64,000 nt of DNA from Plasmopara viticola (GCA_001695595.3 MBPM02000027.1:768221-832220); one strand, 5' to 3'; numbered from the stretch's first letter, positions 23,601 through 37,500 are shown. The notes: generated by a model from the letters alone, not told the origin. A program made the numbers and translations.

Positions 23601-24716
23601 GCGAGTGCCTGGAACAAGACAATACATCGTGTCTTCGTCAGGAATGGCTTTAAGAGTTGCGGAGCAGATCGATGTGTTTATGTCAAGAGAACTAAAGAAG
23701 GTTTTGCTTACGTTGGACTATATGTGGATGACATGATTATCGCAGCAAGAAGCAGCAAAGAATTAAATCAAGAAAAGAGAGCACTCAAGAATGCTTTCAA
23801 GATGAAGGAGCTTGGTCAGGCGGAATTTACTTTGGGTATGGAAATTGATCACGACAGGTCAGCTGGAATATTGATGATCAAACAGACTCGCTACATCGAT
23901 GACGTGGTCAAGCGATTCGGTCAACAAGATGCCAAAAGTGTTGAAAACCCTTGCGTATCAGGATTGAAGCTGTCGTCAAAGCAGTCACCCACAACGGAAG
24001 AGGGACAATCGACAATGCGATCAAAGCCTTATCGCTCTTTGATTGGATGCTTGCTGTACATAACGACATGCACTCGGCCCGATATTGCTTACGCGGTGAC
24101 GCAGCTATCACGTTTTTTGGAGAACCCAGGACTACAACATTGGAGCGCAGCAATTCGAGTAGTACGGTATCTGAAGACCACGCGTCAAATCGGTATCGTC
24201 TACCGAGGAACTGGAAGCGTTACGGTCAAGGCATACTCGGATGCAGATTGGGGCAGCAACACGGATGACAGACGCTCGGTCTCGGGAATTATGGTCATGA
24301 TTGCAAGCGCACCAGTGGTATTTAAGTCGAAGTACCAGCGGACAGTTGCGCTGAGCTCAGCGGAAGCTGAGTATATGGCTCTCAGTTTATGCACACAAGA
24401 AGCTCTTTGGACACGGGCAATGCTAAAGGACATGGGTCACGAGCAAGTTGAAGGCACACAGGTTTGGGAAGACAACCAAGGTGCTATTGCGTTAGCCAAT
24501 AACGCCGGATACCATGCTAGGACGAAGCATGTGGACATCAAGCACCACTTTATTCGTGAGAACGTGCAAGAAGGACTACTGAAGATCGAATATATCGACA
24601 CGAAGAGTCAGCTTGCAGATATGCTGACGAAGGCAGTTGGGACCAAGATGCTTAAGTATCTGCGCGAAGCCACCGGAAACAAGACCAAGTCAGCAACAAA
24701 GGACACACAGCATTAG
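20658..24716 (+). pseudogene. Copia Gag-Pol polyprotein with stops and frameshifts
   Basis: The Gag start (MNKRTEVLLGSGNYYLWEF) runs into a stop near 20835, and more breaks follow near 20870, 21072, 21945 and 22610. Between them the domains are clear. There is a zinc knuckle (CFNCDQFGHMKRNC), the protease active site (WLIDSGATSHM), and the pre-integrase motif (WHARMGHPS). The integrase acidic residues lie in HTDVMGP, SDNGTEF and NGVAERMNR. Reverse transcriptase has the YVDD box (GLYVDDMIIA), and RNase H has SDADWGS and SSAEAEYMAL. The final 706-codon stretch (22596-24716), covering reverse transcriptase and RNase H, is still open. The element needs a helper to move. Confidence 0.93.
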
Positions 24717-24729
24717 CGGGTAGTGGGAG

Positions 24730-24875
24730 TGTTAAAATTACACCGCTGAATGCATGTTGAACAGGTGAATGGCTTCACAGTATTTACAAGTACGTTACAG
24801 TTAGTAATTACATATGGTGGCCGTTCATTGGTCAAGATAAATATATTCACTTTGGTTTTTACTTTCCTCTCAACA
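24730..24875 (+). repeat. Copia 3' LTR (146 bp)
   Basis: The sequence starts TGTTAAAATTAC and ends CTCAACA. It is closer to the LTR at 1571-1716 than to its own 5' partner at several positions. Confidence 0.9.
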
Positions 24876-27800
24876 GTTTTGCAGATGATTTTTCAATCTA
24901 AGTAGGAATTTACAATTTCGCTTCGGACATTATCAGCACAAACGTATGAATGTAAGTGCAGATTTATTTGGATAGCGACGAATATTAAAGTGCTAAAGTT
25001 TTTCCCTGCGACTAGGCTGTCGTGCGTATACTGCGCACCAGGCACGAATTTAAATTGTCTTTGCTTTAACTTCTCTATCAAATTGACAATATATTGGCAG
25101 CAGAAGTGACGTGCTGTTCAAGTTTCTTGTCCTTATTTGTGCTAAACCTGATGTTTCGACTGCCTAAAATAACCCAACAATTTCCTGCACATTACAAGGT
25201 TTGAATAGAGGAGGCCATTGCGCCCGCCGCGTGGGTAGTAAAACATCCACGTGGCAGCGAGGCTGCAGTAGCTATTTACTCAGAAGACGCACTAGTTAAG
25301 GTCTCGACATTCATTCTATGCTTAGCATAAGTACGAGTCGCAGATTGTTATCTGCCTGACATCAAGAAATTAGTGCGTAAATGACGTCACAACTATTGCG
25401 AAGCTTCTAAAATGATCTAGACGGATAGGCTAGATGTAGGGTATCTTCCTCAAACTTTTATCAATGAATCTGGTAGGCTATCTGACCGCCGGAACTGCAA
25501 AGGCGCCTCAGCTTATTGATAGCTCTGTCAAAGCAATCTTAATGCTCCGAGAAGAATGATCAATGGTGGCAGACCTTCTGTCAGATTTGCTAGCCATTCA
25601 AAAGACCTCAACGAATCGAACAGGATATTAAAAAATCCTAAAGCGGACACGCGAACCTCAATTGTGTTTATTGCTGAGGTCACTAAATTCGATGACAAAG
25701 GAAAAAAGGACCAAGTCAACGGCAAGATTTCAAAGCACATTCCGATTTTGAACCCGTTGGCCTGAGTCAGTAACGCAGCGAGCAAATCTATATGCGATTC
25801 GCCAACGACTGCCGTTCCGTGAGCCGTTCCCCCCACTCTGGTCCAATGTGAACTAGAAAGACCTTCCGCATGTGGCTATTTGGCCAATACAGATCATGGC
25901 GGCGAGCAGTATGCTCATCTACTTAGCGCGGCAAGAAGAAATTGTGCTGGCCACTTTTAGTGCTGCATCTATGGACAATATCGATTGAAAAAGAGCTATT
26001 ATTTTAGCGCAAGCTCACGACAGATATGTGCGTGTTTCAAAGCGTACCTTGTCTAGCATGCGGATACCACTCGGCGTAAAGCCATGCATTTGGCATTATT
26101 ACCTGGAAGGGTTTAACAGTATGAAACCGACTTAGTTTCTCGATAGGTGCCAAGTCTCTTGGACACACAATCTTAGACTTGCTTGCGCATTGTCGAAGAT
26201 ATGACATCAGCAAGCCGTTTGGCTACTTACAGCTTCAATGCTATAGTTACAATGTAGTAGTTTAACGAGGACGAGGTCTAATAATACGAGGTCTGATAAT
26301 GCCAACGGCGTGTATCCTAGCAAGCATAGATACGTACGATACATGAATATGAAAAGCAAAGGTGTTTCAGAGGATTGTTTAAGCAAAAAAAACATATCTC
26401 AATATTAAATCACGGTCTTGACCTCATCAGGGCTGGAATTCTATCTACATATGCAGTATCTGACGTCTTCAGGACTGAACTACACTGGCACTTTATCGCA
26501 ACATTTAAGGTCATAGCCAAGAAAGGGATAGCACATATGTTTCACACTTTTGTGTAATACGAGCATACTAAGGATTTAATGTTACATTAAATGGACCGAA
26601 TTATGAAATTGGTGGGTGGTAGACAGTGATTAATCTCGAACTTGACTCGAACGTGAGAAAAATGATACCGGGTCATACACGGCCACGGGAATATTATCCT
26701 GCAGTTGAGCCATATTTTTTTTCCGGGCACGAAGTGCCACAATCGCTGTGTCGATAATTACAAATCAAGCGACATGGTTGTGGATCATATCTCATCTGCG
26801 CTCAATCCTCGAGTTTTGGTTGGACAGAACAAGCCGAGGCAGTGCATGTGAAATTTGTCAAGGTCGCCGGCGTTGATATTCAGGCTGCGCTACTATCAAA
26901 GCAAACGACGTCAAGACAATAGACACTTATTGCGCCGCATGATACTGAGATCTCGCCCTTATCCTTTTTTACTAATAAAGAGGTTACCACATAGGTATCA
27001 TTCTTGTTGATGCCGTCGCCAAGGTTTTCGTGAAAAAAAAGGGGGGCGATATATCTACTACCAGACGCAAGAAAGTTAAAGTAACCACTTTACCAAAATG
27101 ATTTTTAAGTCGAAAATGCTCCTGAATATTATCCTCAGCTTCTTGGACATGACCACGTTGTATCCTTTAAAGCTAAAAGTGCTGAGAAGACGGTAAAGTT
27201 CATTCAGATGTCCTTAAAGACGACGGCAGAAGAATTTAATAGATCGTGCACCTTTGATCGAAAGACGTCCATCCGTTGGCATAAGACGACGAACTTTCAG
27301 CCAAGTGATATTGTCCGGCAAACATCCACTTTGTTGGGATTATTGTAAAGTGCAAGTAGAGAGTACAGCCTCTCGTAAATTTCTACTCCGTTCTTAAAGA
27401 GCGCTTTTCCATCGTAAAAGTCACAAGTATAACAAATACAATCCGCAGTGCCGGTACATATTTCTTGCATTTTGAGCAGTCAAATGAGCACTGTATTCTA
27501 CATAAAAAGCATTTTGCGGTACCAATTGTCTCGCACTTAGAGCTGTCCGTGTCCCAAGCAAATCGGATTCTAAAGCAAAACATTTACTTCGCTCGTGCAT
27601 TTCGAACTAAGATAATTCAGTTCTGCAGCTGTCGCATCTCCTTCTCTTGAGCCTCATGCAAGGTATTGGGTATGCGCTTTGGCTCATCAAACATAAGCGT
27701 TTGGGAGTCGTAGTGAGAGCATTGGTCGCTCGTGAGAGTGATGTGTGCAAAGCACAGTTTTGCAATTGTGTTGCTCCGGTAAACGTGGCGTTTGCAGGGT

Positions 27801-28645
27801 ACCACCCAAATGCTTCTGCCTCGGTTGTGTCGGCCACATATTCTCTAGATTCGCGCAAAAACCGTCAAGAAGAGTACTCTCCTCTCCGCCATATGATGCC
27901 ATGATTGGCAGGTCGTAGTCAGCAATGAGGCTTCAATTCTTCTTACCTAGAACAGGGAGTGGGGCGACCGATGTATGTGGCGCGATAGTGCTCTACGAGA
28001 AATCGAACTTTCATACGACATAATGGCGTAAATAAAACGGTGGGCCGCGTGACATTTGTACACAGTAAGCTTTATTTTTTGTCTGATTTATACTCCCACG
28101 ATGCTCTAGGTGCAAGCCAAGTCTGTATTTGAAATGAGCTAAGGTGCTCACGCTGTCTGCTGTGGGGGCATAGTAGGAGCGACACAAACCACAACAGTGA
28201 AGTCAGATATTATTAGAAAATGCTATGCAAATTAATAATTGAAGGGCTTTGTTTATAAAGCAAACGAATTGGCTCAGTATTTACGGCAATCGAGACATCA
28301 AGATTCAAAACAATTAATTTGAACAGCACGTCAATACTGCTGCCAATATTTCGTTGATCTGAACGAGTAGTCGAAGCAAGCTGAAATTGTGCCTGGTGCG
28401 CAGTATACGCACAACGGCCTAGTTGAAGGGTTTACCATTAGCACTTTGACGTTAGAAAGTGATTGTCGCTATTCCACCAAATGTGCACATACATGAACAC
28501 ATATATGTCGATAATGCGTGAACTAAAGCGAGATTATGAATTCGTAAATGTGCCCATGTAAAAAAAACATTCGCTATACTATAAAACTTTAAATGAGCTG
28601 ATGCTAAAACCATAAACCATAAATTACCAGCGCTCAATAAAAAAA
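24876..28645. other. Gene-free stretch bracketed by a diverged inverted repeat
   Basis: No gene is supported. About 24880-25200 pairs with the reverse complement of about 28240-28550. Shared runs include GTGCCTGGTGCGCAGTATACGCAC and TTGAACAGCACGTCA-like sequence, so the pair brackets some 3 kb. Inside, about 25500-26400 resembles parts of 8.7-9.4 kb and 38.4-39.2 kb, and about 26640-26760 resembles 38030-38130 inverted. These look like remnants of one old transposon family. Confidence 0.5.
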
Positions 28646-29257
28646 GGGAAATGATACCTGGCAGGCACTTTTCGCTAGCGGGCAGGCACTGATGTTTATA
28701 TGTTTATATGAATTAAATTGATTGGCATTTAATCATAATTTTTAGGCTACAGAAGAATTAAAAATTCTACGGAAAATGAAGCGGTTGCTTATCTATGACA
28801 ATTGTATGATAAGGCTTCGTCTCGAAAGCGCGAGGCGTTGATGGTTTCCTTTACTTATGGAAAAAAAAGGCGTGCCAATACATCGAGGGTCTACTTAAGG
28901 TGCTCGGTCGCTAAGCGAGACGACAATTGCGAGCAAGTCATTGAGGACTCGAATGTGTGTTAGCACTTGATAAGCATGTTCGTCGCATATACATCGGTTA
29001 CATCTTAGGCGTTTTCATATAGGGAAATATATGACTTTCCACGCAACTAAGAATACGTCAAAGTTGCGTGGAAAGTTGCGGTTTTAACGTCGAAAAGTAG
29101 TTTTGGGATATTGAGATTGGTGTAGCATATGAGAATTGATATCACGACTGAGAATTAACCTCCAGCCAATCACAGAGAAGAAATGCCAATCAATTTGATT
29201 CATATAAACATCAGTGCCTGCCCGTTAGCGAAAAGTGCCTGCCCGGTATCATTTCCC
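28646..29257. mobile_element. MITE with about 80-bp TIRs and 8-bp target duplication
   Basis: The ends start GGGAAATGATACC and form an inverted repeat of about 80 bp (28646-28727 with 29183-29257), including two nearby GGCAGGCACT motifs in each arm. The flanking direct repeat TAAAAAAA occurs at 28638-28645 and 29258-29265. An internal inverted pair around CTTTCCACGCAAC lies near 29035-29080. There is no coding capacity. An 8-bp duplication would suit hAT-like elements, but its low complexity makes that weak. Confidence 0.8.
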
Positions 29258-29279
29258 TAAAAAAATTATATGTTATTAA

Positions 29280-29700
29280 AACTAACCATGGATGTGAGCA
29301 TTATTCAAAACATCAGTAATACCGTGAAAACGCTATACTAATACTACTTCTAGAAGGTGAGGTTTTCCGAGTATTATTAAGGTCGTACTTTGAAAGCTTT
29401 GATACTGTACCACAGCCGGAACTTTGTGAGCCCTGGGTAATAAAAGGACCGAATTTGCGCTACGCTTAGGAAGGTATAGGGGTATAGATCAGGTTTACTC
29501 CGCACAATGACAGTTTTATGCCCGAAACTGAGATGCAAATCATTTTATGGAGGCGAGTATTCACAGATTATTTAGTTCCCTCTGGCAACGTGGCAAACCT
29601 TCGTAAGAACAAATTATCTACAATAAATGGCGAATGAACTAAGTCGGTTCTCCAGTTTTATCCTTGTATTTGATGGTGCGTATAAAATATTTGCTTAAGG
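29280..29700 (-). repeat. Inverted relative of the 19-20 kb dispersed repeat
   Basis: Read on the minus strand, this follows the repeat at 19.2-20.4 kb (CTCGCCTCC, GTAAACCTGATC, TTATTACCCA, TGAGCATTATTC inverted). It lies just upstream of the decayed gene copy at 30.1 kb, as the related repeats do at the other copies. Confidence 0.6.
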
Positions 29701-30069
29701 ATTTGACCTGCATTTGACATTTCGGTGGGCGTTGCTTATGCTTCGCAACGTTAGACCTACTTCGTCTAAGCGACAGCTTTACCCGCAGACAAACTGAACT
29801 TTATGATGGAGCTTCAAACTGCCTTTCTCGAGTGTTACGGAAAGTTTGGACCCTCTCCAGGTTAGCCCAGGATTTGTTGAACAAAAAATATGAGCTGAAC
29901 CTCATGTTGTTGAAACATCAACCCGAATTTTTAATGGAAGGGGAAAACTGAAACAATGTTCGACAATTATATCATGTGGAAGGTTGTCGAACTTGGGCTT
30001 TGTGAACACCTTCTGAAATATCCTATATCTTGCAGAAGTTGAGTTTGCGTTTAAATGTGCGATAGGTGG

Positions 30070-31580
30070 TTCGCGTGCACAAATTTGCGACTATTACAAG
30101 GCCTGCAGCATAGGCAGCACGCTCACTTCCAGCACTCCCACCTTTGCTTTGAGCACCCTCTGCAACGCCATCGCTAACATCCTCAGCGTTAACTTATTTT
30201 ATTTGAAGGTATAGGGGGGAAACTTAAGATTGCGTACGAAGGTGACGAGGCCAAGCAAGCAGCCCGCCAATTTGTCGACAATTCTACCTCTGTTATCGCT
30301 TACAAGCGCATCGAAGACGCGTGCGCTGCCGTCAAAGAGAAGGAGGAGATGGACTATGCCGTGTAACCTATTGAATCATCGACACTGGACGTCATTTACG
30401 CCCACTACGAACTGCTTCTTAAGCACACCCTGTACATTGTCGGTGGTTACGACCAGCAAAAGGCTTCGACCTTCAAATACAAACCAGACTCTAATACCTA
30501 CCTACTGCTATATGAGAAAGGGGATATGGCATTGAATGAAATGCTTATCGGCTTTACGCTCAAGACTTCTTTGATGTTTGATTTAAGGATTGTAAGACCA
30601 AGGGCATGCTCTTGCGTTTTTTTTACAACACGTGACAAAGATTAAAAGCCGTCCATGGGACAACCAGGCGTCATCGTAGATCAATGACCCGGTTATCAAA
30701 GATGTTGATATCAGTACCTCTTTTACGTGGTCGCGCAAGTTCACCTTACGGTTGGAAATTGGTGCGCATATTAGCTCCTATACAACTTCGGAGAGCGAAA
30801 AGGTCGTGGCTGTGACCTGATCTCCATCTAAGACCGGGTGTGTACGGATAGCAGCGTGACCGACAAGTGCTTTCTAAACCCAAAATTAAAAAGGTGATGG
30901 TGGCCAGATTATGGTCAGTGGAAGCCGAGGGCAAGCAAGTGTGGTTCCTGTGTGTGAGTAAGCCCGACACGACCATGAACTGGCCGCTAGTGCTTAGCCT
31001 ATTATTGAATATCATATACGCGCATATGCAAGGTCTGGTCGAGCTGCGGAACCTCATACCACAAAACATAGTTCAAGCCAAGAAACCCATGGAGGATCCA
31101 GTCACCGATGTGCTGGTGTGAAACGGTGCACAACAGTCCGTTTACCAAGCGTCTTACCTAGCCACGCCTTAAACTACATCGATTTACGCACGTTGCTACA
31201 GGTGCAGTAGACGTCGTGTCCGAACGCCACAGGCCAGGTGGCTGCTGTTGAGGCATGGACAAGGTCGAGCGTCGCAAAAGACTTCACATTAAGCCAGTAT
31301 ATTGTCAAGCGACTGCTAGTCATGCCTGATACGCGTTTTGCGTATACAACTTCGGCTTTTTACGTGTTTCTGAATCTGTCATTACATTCCAAAAACAAAA
31401 TGGCTTTCAATGCCGATAAAAGCGTGACCATCACAAATGTTGGCGACTTTGGGCGCACCTACTGCAGGACTTGCACATTATTGTGGCACCTGGCTCGGAG
31501 TTTGGCGACGGTGCATTTTGTACGTAAGCTCGATGAAAACGACCACGCACGCAATGTATTGCATTGTAGAGCTACTTAAA
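30070..31580 (+). pseudogene. Decayed copy of the aminotransferase fusion gene (copy 3)
   Basis: The N-terminal prephenate dehydratase-like region is recognisable from about 30.2 kb (AAGCAAGCAGCCCGCCAATT). It hits an in-frame stop at about 30364 and many shifts after that. The ACT region and aminotransferase start follow to about 31140. There the sequence jumps from the equivalent of 13190 to that of 13640 in the intact gene. This deletion of about 450 bp removes the PLP lysine. The C-terminal part (31200-31580; FAYTTSAFYVFLNLSLH) is still readable. The intact gene's upstream DNA is also represented before it. Confidence 0.9.
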
Positions 31581-34500
31581 TCTTTGATTTCAGAAAGGCG
31601 ATAGGCACAAGATTGTTCGTTTATGTATAGAGTTTTATCATTCCCAACTAAAGTTGCCAACTTCTGCTACAAGGTCACTTATCAATGCTCTTAGTACAAG
31701 GCGTATTTTTGCGCGCAACATCATGTCTTGCTTCCCTTACATTTTAAAATTTTCCACCTGAATAAATTCTAAATTAACACCGACACTGAAATCGAGTCTG
31801 CAAGAATTTAATTGCTTCGGACGGATCGCTTTCTTATACTTAAGGTTCTTCTCTTCATAAATCAATGTATCGGCCTTATTTCTTCTAAAATACGAGTAAT
31901 GCTAATCAGCAGTCTGGTTATGTTAAGCTGTGCAGCAGCTTCTAAGTCATCATGAAGTGACTGGTATAGTCGTAATCACAGTGCTCTCCGACTTCTCTCA
32001 TTTTGCCGTCAGTACTCTTGTCATGCGCGCACATAATTCAAGAATTTTAAAGGCGCCTCTGTACCAAAATTAGCCTCAGTGCTTAATGTTTCATCAATAG
32101 CAAAGGCTGCATCTGCGAATGCTGCATCTGCAAAGACATTGCCTAGGACGAGAACTGCATCAGAAATTTTACCCTAATCGGCAGACTTTTCGAGGTTCGC
32201 TCGCCAGAGCCTCAGTGGCAAGCAAAAGCTATGATAGACCCCTAACTTCATCACGGTAGAGTGTTCGCGCCTATCGTTATTGTCACCCTACTTTATATAC
32301 ATTTTTGACGTTTCACGAAAACAGCTTGGTGTTGCTCTTGATCGGATTTTTTTTACTGCAAAAAAACCTCAGGTCAATGCCAGGATTTAAAAAAAAGCCA
32401 TAGTACAAAAAAATGTTGAAGGTCGACTCACCGGCGATGCAAAGGGCTAAGCCTAAACGACTGAAATGTCTATAGATTTTTTAGCAAAGACACAACCCGA
32501 TGTACTTTGTAATGACGTGAGCAAAAGCGGGGCCTAGAAAGAAGAGAACAACGGAACAGGTGACAGCTCTCGGTGTATTTCTCTGGAGACGACGTTTCTA
32601 GGCGATGGGCTTCGTGATTCGCCCACCGGTCAGTTTCGGCGCAAGTCGACGCCCCGTAAGAGGTCTAGACTAGTAAAAAACAGGTCTGACGCAACCCGAA
32701 TAAATATTACCTAGCCGCTGCAGAATATGGTGCCAAGCAGTATACAAGCCTGCTTTGCGCGACAAGAGGATATTCCACCGCTTAATGTGCGGCCTACAGC
32801 GCGAAATAACGGCGTCTGTGCGCGTGCTTTAAGTACCGCATCAACTTCCGCTCAAGGATTCCACTCGGCGTCGCGAGATCATTGTCACCAGCCCAATTCA
32901 TCAACAAGCATACACCCGAAATTTAATGAACATTCCGGGGCAAAACTCACTCATTCCCACGAAATACGTTACGTTCGTGAGCCAGAAAATCACTTTGCTC
33001 TTTTATGAGTCGATGATGACTCACCTCCGTGAATTATTGGCTTGAGCGTAATGCCAAGCCAAGGTAAGGGCGAAAGAACGTAAAGCGGGTACTTTAATTC
33101 GTACTAAATCCGGACGTGCAAACAACATTTTTTTATATAATTTGCCTGTTGCTCCTGCATTTAAACTAGAAAAGCCTTTAAGTCATCACTTCGAGCTTTT
33201 TGCATGAGTTTTGCGTGAAAAATGTTTCAGAGCCTCTGATAGACACGAGAACTCTTTCGCTGCTAACCGCACTTTATATAAAACGATATTGTCTTTAGGG
33301 GCCAAAATATGTCGAAGGAGGCCACTCTCACCTCGTATCTTCTCTATGAATAATAGCAGCTATTACCTTACAAGCTTGAAATTGCTCTTACGGTCGGTCG
33401 GTCTTCACAGATGGGCTGCGGCTTTTCCGCGATAATTCTAGACGTTCAAGACCCGTAAGAATAAGCATTGTTTATTTGCTTCGTGGGTAAAACGACCGCT
33501 GTGCGTCACAGTGTGAGGCCTTGACCTACTTCGGAGAATTTTTTGATTTTGCATTGTCGATTGAACGCTCCACTCCCGCAGTCTTATGACAGCTTGTCCT
33601 CCGTCAAATCTCAATCGGCATATCGTAAGCCACCGCATCGCCATCACTTTTTTTCTCCCGATTAGCATGGTCGAGCGCGAGGACAATACTAAGAAGGATT
33701 GTGAGGGGTCTTTTGAAAACACACGAGACTAGTGGGACTGATAGTCCTACAATTTTCTTAAAGCTTCCAGCAAAGAAATTCTATATACGTTGATATTGTT
33801 GGCGTGTGAAACGACCCATTTTTCTCGAAACTCTGCAAAAAGATGATCGACAATACCGAATTTTCCTTCTGTTGCCCTGCAAATTTGTTCGGCCGACTTC
33901 ACGCTAGTCTCCAAATGAGTTTTCCCACTTACTTCATGAGCGTTTTTGCTGTAACAAGTTAGCAAAAATTTACGGTGTCTGCAGCTATAGCTTTAAGAGG
34001 TGTGAAGCCCGAAGATGAGTTAAAGGTGCTGGCTCAACCATAAAGCTTCTTTGCTTCCGTATGGGAATTTCGCGCACATAATTCGTATTGTTTTTTAAAG
34101 CACGCTGAAAAATGTATCTGTCTGGCCATTTCTTTGATCTATCTGCGGCTGATATGAGCAAACGAGTACCAAATAAGCAAATTGGCGTCTCAAAAAAGTC
34201 TGTGTCCTCATACGACATTACCGTGCACGCAAGATAATGGTATATAAATTCCGTATTCATACACTCGCCTTCTGCTTGCTTTTAAAATAGGTGCCGATTG
34301 CACCATCTTGCTCAGACGGTGTGCAAGCACATGTATGTTTAATTAACAGAAGGTCAAACACAAACTAAGACTAATGGACTGCTATTTTGTGGAAGAGCTT
34401 TTATGTGAGCCGCATTTAACCTCTGGCTTGTATCACACGCCTTCACATTCACACTTGTTTACCCACTTGTACATCCAGCCCACCAATTGGTTATTAAGAC

Positions 34501-37500
34501 CGAAATAACAATTCTTTCGGACCAAATAACTGCTTATCGTTTCTCCAATAGCACATATACGTCATTTATATGCCATTCAAGGCAACAACTTGGAATCAAT
34601 TTGCCCAAAGCGTCGCAAATTGTCAACTTCCTTAAAGCAAAAATGCTGCAATCGCAATTAAAAAACTCATCACTCGACTTTAGTAAGAAAGTGCACTGTG
34701 GTGATTTAGATTGGCTACGCATGTGTGTGAGCACAGTCGCAATAAGCTACCTTGCGACGTCTAAAGTATTCTTTCCCGAAACTCTTTCAAGTCATGGAGG
34801 GGATTATTATCGATTGGTTATATGAGCCAACTCAATGTATGGCTCGCGTAAAAGCGTACATTGATTTGCAGGTTTGTGTTTGACACGGAAGCCACTCGTC
34901 AAGCAAATTCAGCCTAGAAGGCTTTTATTGGCACAGGCTTTACACAGCAATATGTTGACAGCCCTCTTGCCGTCGTTGTAAACTAGTGAACCGTAGCTTT
35001 GCCGTCCTCGTTGACACGAGGTCAAAATTGACCACAAAAAATTTGGAAGGTTGAGGGTGCAATCATAGTTTATATGTGGTTAGTGTATGTCAGCTTACTT
35101 TCTGTGCTATTCTCAAGTTTGGCGGCTCAAAGCTGCTGAAGTGAGTCAAGTTGATGCAATCGTAATCAGTTGCAGTAACGCGCTTTTGATGACATAGTCG
35201 GTAGCGTCGCTATGGCTTTGTCTCGTCCCACAAAGCAAGATTTACAGCTAAAGGCTTATCTTAATGCTATCAGGGGTATTTTAGAGATGAACTCAAAGTA
35301 AAGGGATAGTCCGCAAGACTAACATATTTAGCACCAAAAGTGTGCATAAAGCTAGCTAGACTCAACCATCGCCGTGATATTTTGCCGTAATATCGTTTAA
35401 GCTTTTGACAAAGACCAAGTTAAACGGCTTTCACTGTCTCACGGTCTGGTCAAGTTTGATGACGGCTTACAAAAAGGCAAGGGACCTTATTGTTTCCTGC
35501 TGCAAAGAAACAATCGTATGTGGGTGTTGGTGTGGTGTGTATTGGTCATCATGACTTTAACAAAATTTTGAGATGGCTTTAGTTGGTCTTCAGAGCCAGC
35601 AGATCTCATTTATACATATATGGATGCGTTAAATGCGAAAGCGCATCTGGGTGAATATCCATTATCATCGAAACATTTGCCTGAACGTAGTTAGGCTTTG
35701 CTAGAGCGCTATAGTACTTGTGACACCGCTAAGTACTATAATTTCTAACTACTGGGCGGATCACGTGCTGTGTGAGTTACTCATTAAAAGTTGGTAGTAG
35801 CCGTCTAGTGTATTGATCATTTAACACCCGACCGTGCTGCTTTGAGCTTTGAAATAGATGTTTATGATAATGACGTGACGCAGCTTTGTTTGATTGTGCA
35901 AGCAGTGGCCGCCAGATCACAGTCGAATGCCGAACAGAGTATGTCGGTGAGAAGTACATCACATATTCTTGTCCTGCAGATGAGCATTTCAAGTTCAAAA
36001 AGACATGTTAGCATTAAGGTTGAGTCCGCAATTACTATCAATGTAGAGCTTTTGGATTTTGTTAGACTTCTCATTGACGTTGGGAATATTTATTGCTTAA
36101 TCACATTATCTTTCATTAAAACCATTACCCACCTGATACTGCCCGAACATTGCCTCAGATGAAACTTCTTCACATGTCGACTTCAAATCTGTTGTCTTAT
36201 TGATTGGTGCTTTATACGAAGACTGGCACACGTATAAAGGACCGCCCTAGACGCAAGTAGATTAGGATAAAATTGAATTACCGAAGAGGCTAATTACAGT
36301 TACTCTTGCTACTAGCACAATCAACAGTGACTATATTACTATAACATGCTCGCTTCGGCTACCTTCTGTCTACGATGAAGCGTTAACCATACATGCCTAG
36401 CGTCTTAGAGTTTACTAGGGTGTACGTGGTCTTAAAAACCGTTCACGCATGCAAAAACGATACGCAAGCTACGCTTGCTAGCTCTATATGTATAATAGAC
36501 TAAGAATATTATCGAGGCTAATCCCCGAAAGCACCGAACCTTTTTTGTGCTTCAATGGTTCAAATAGCCACCCGTCAAGTTCACCAATTATCCAAAGACT
36601 CACCGATACGGACAGGAAGTTTTAGAATTTCTGAGGGCGGACACGAGATTTTAAATGTGTTTCTTGATGAGTTAATTGCATTTGAGGACCATATAGGGCA
36701 AAATCTACGACAAAATGCCCGATACATTTCTTGGATGAGCCCATTCTCCCACAAAGCTGACGCAGCGAGCGAGACTCTATGTGTCCCACCAATTACTAAA
36801 CAAAAGGTGCCGTTCCATGAGACATTCACTTACTTTGGCTCACTGCAAATGAGGAGAGATTTTCTGATGTTAATACTCAGATGATGAAGAAAAAAAATGA
36901 AGGCGAGTCGCATCTTTGTCTGTTTTGTGCGGAAAAAGATTTTTTAATGACCACTCTTCGTGTGGCGATACTTGTCTAAAACCTAGCCACTACTCCTGAC
37001 ATGCGTGTTCTAAGAACCCTACGTATTTCGGCTTAAGAATATCTATCATTTAAGACAAAAATTATGACAACAGGGATGGTCTGCATCTGGTAGAGGATTT
37101 TAAAAGGAGCGCCACCACAGCACGGTTCGATTAAACAAATTAGCTTGAAAGTCAGTATATTTTACAAGGTACTACAACGTGAAACCAACTATCTTGCACA
37201 ACATGCTTTACCTTAAGTTCATTTTCCTTTCAATGACCATCCAGCTTAAAAAGGTTTCGATTTTGGCTTAATTTGCTGCTGTATAGCGTGTATGAAACTA
37301 TTTTTACCATACATAACACATGTATAAAAGGCCGCGGCTGACATGAAGAGCGCTCGCTGTTTCTACTTCCCGATTGCAACGGCTTTAAGGTATTTGTAGT
37401 AGAAGTTCTGTACAGCGAGTCAACCATCTCACATCACAAGCCAATCTTGGCGTCCATGAGAGCTCCTCTATCTCATTTCACAGTTGATCTCCGACCTTAG

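Larger units (their letters stand above)
20470..24875 (+). mobile_element. Copia-type LTR retrotransposon, full length but defective
   Basis: This is a 4406-bp element with 146-bp LTRs at both ends and a Gag-Pol coding region in Copia order (gag, protease, integrase, reverse transcriptase, RNase H). A purine-rich tract (AGCGGGTAGTGGGAG) precedes the 3' LTR. No matching 5-bp target duplication is seen: the left flank ends AATAT and the right flank starts GTTTT, which hints at recombination between elements. The flanking repeat on the left is related to the one beside the Copia fragment at 1-1716. Confidence 0.93.

Noticed and set aside
27617..27904. Overlapping 62-85 codon frames on both strands
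   Set aside because: All frames are open because the segment happens to be stop-poor; no family resemblance.
33438..34825. Several 60-112 codon frames on both strands
   Set aside because: No recognisable motif, no consistent codon bias, and overlapping frames on opposite strands are equally open.
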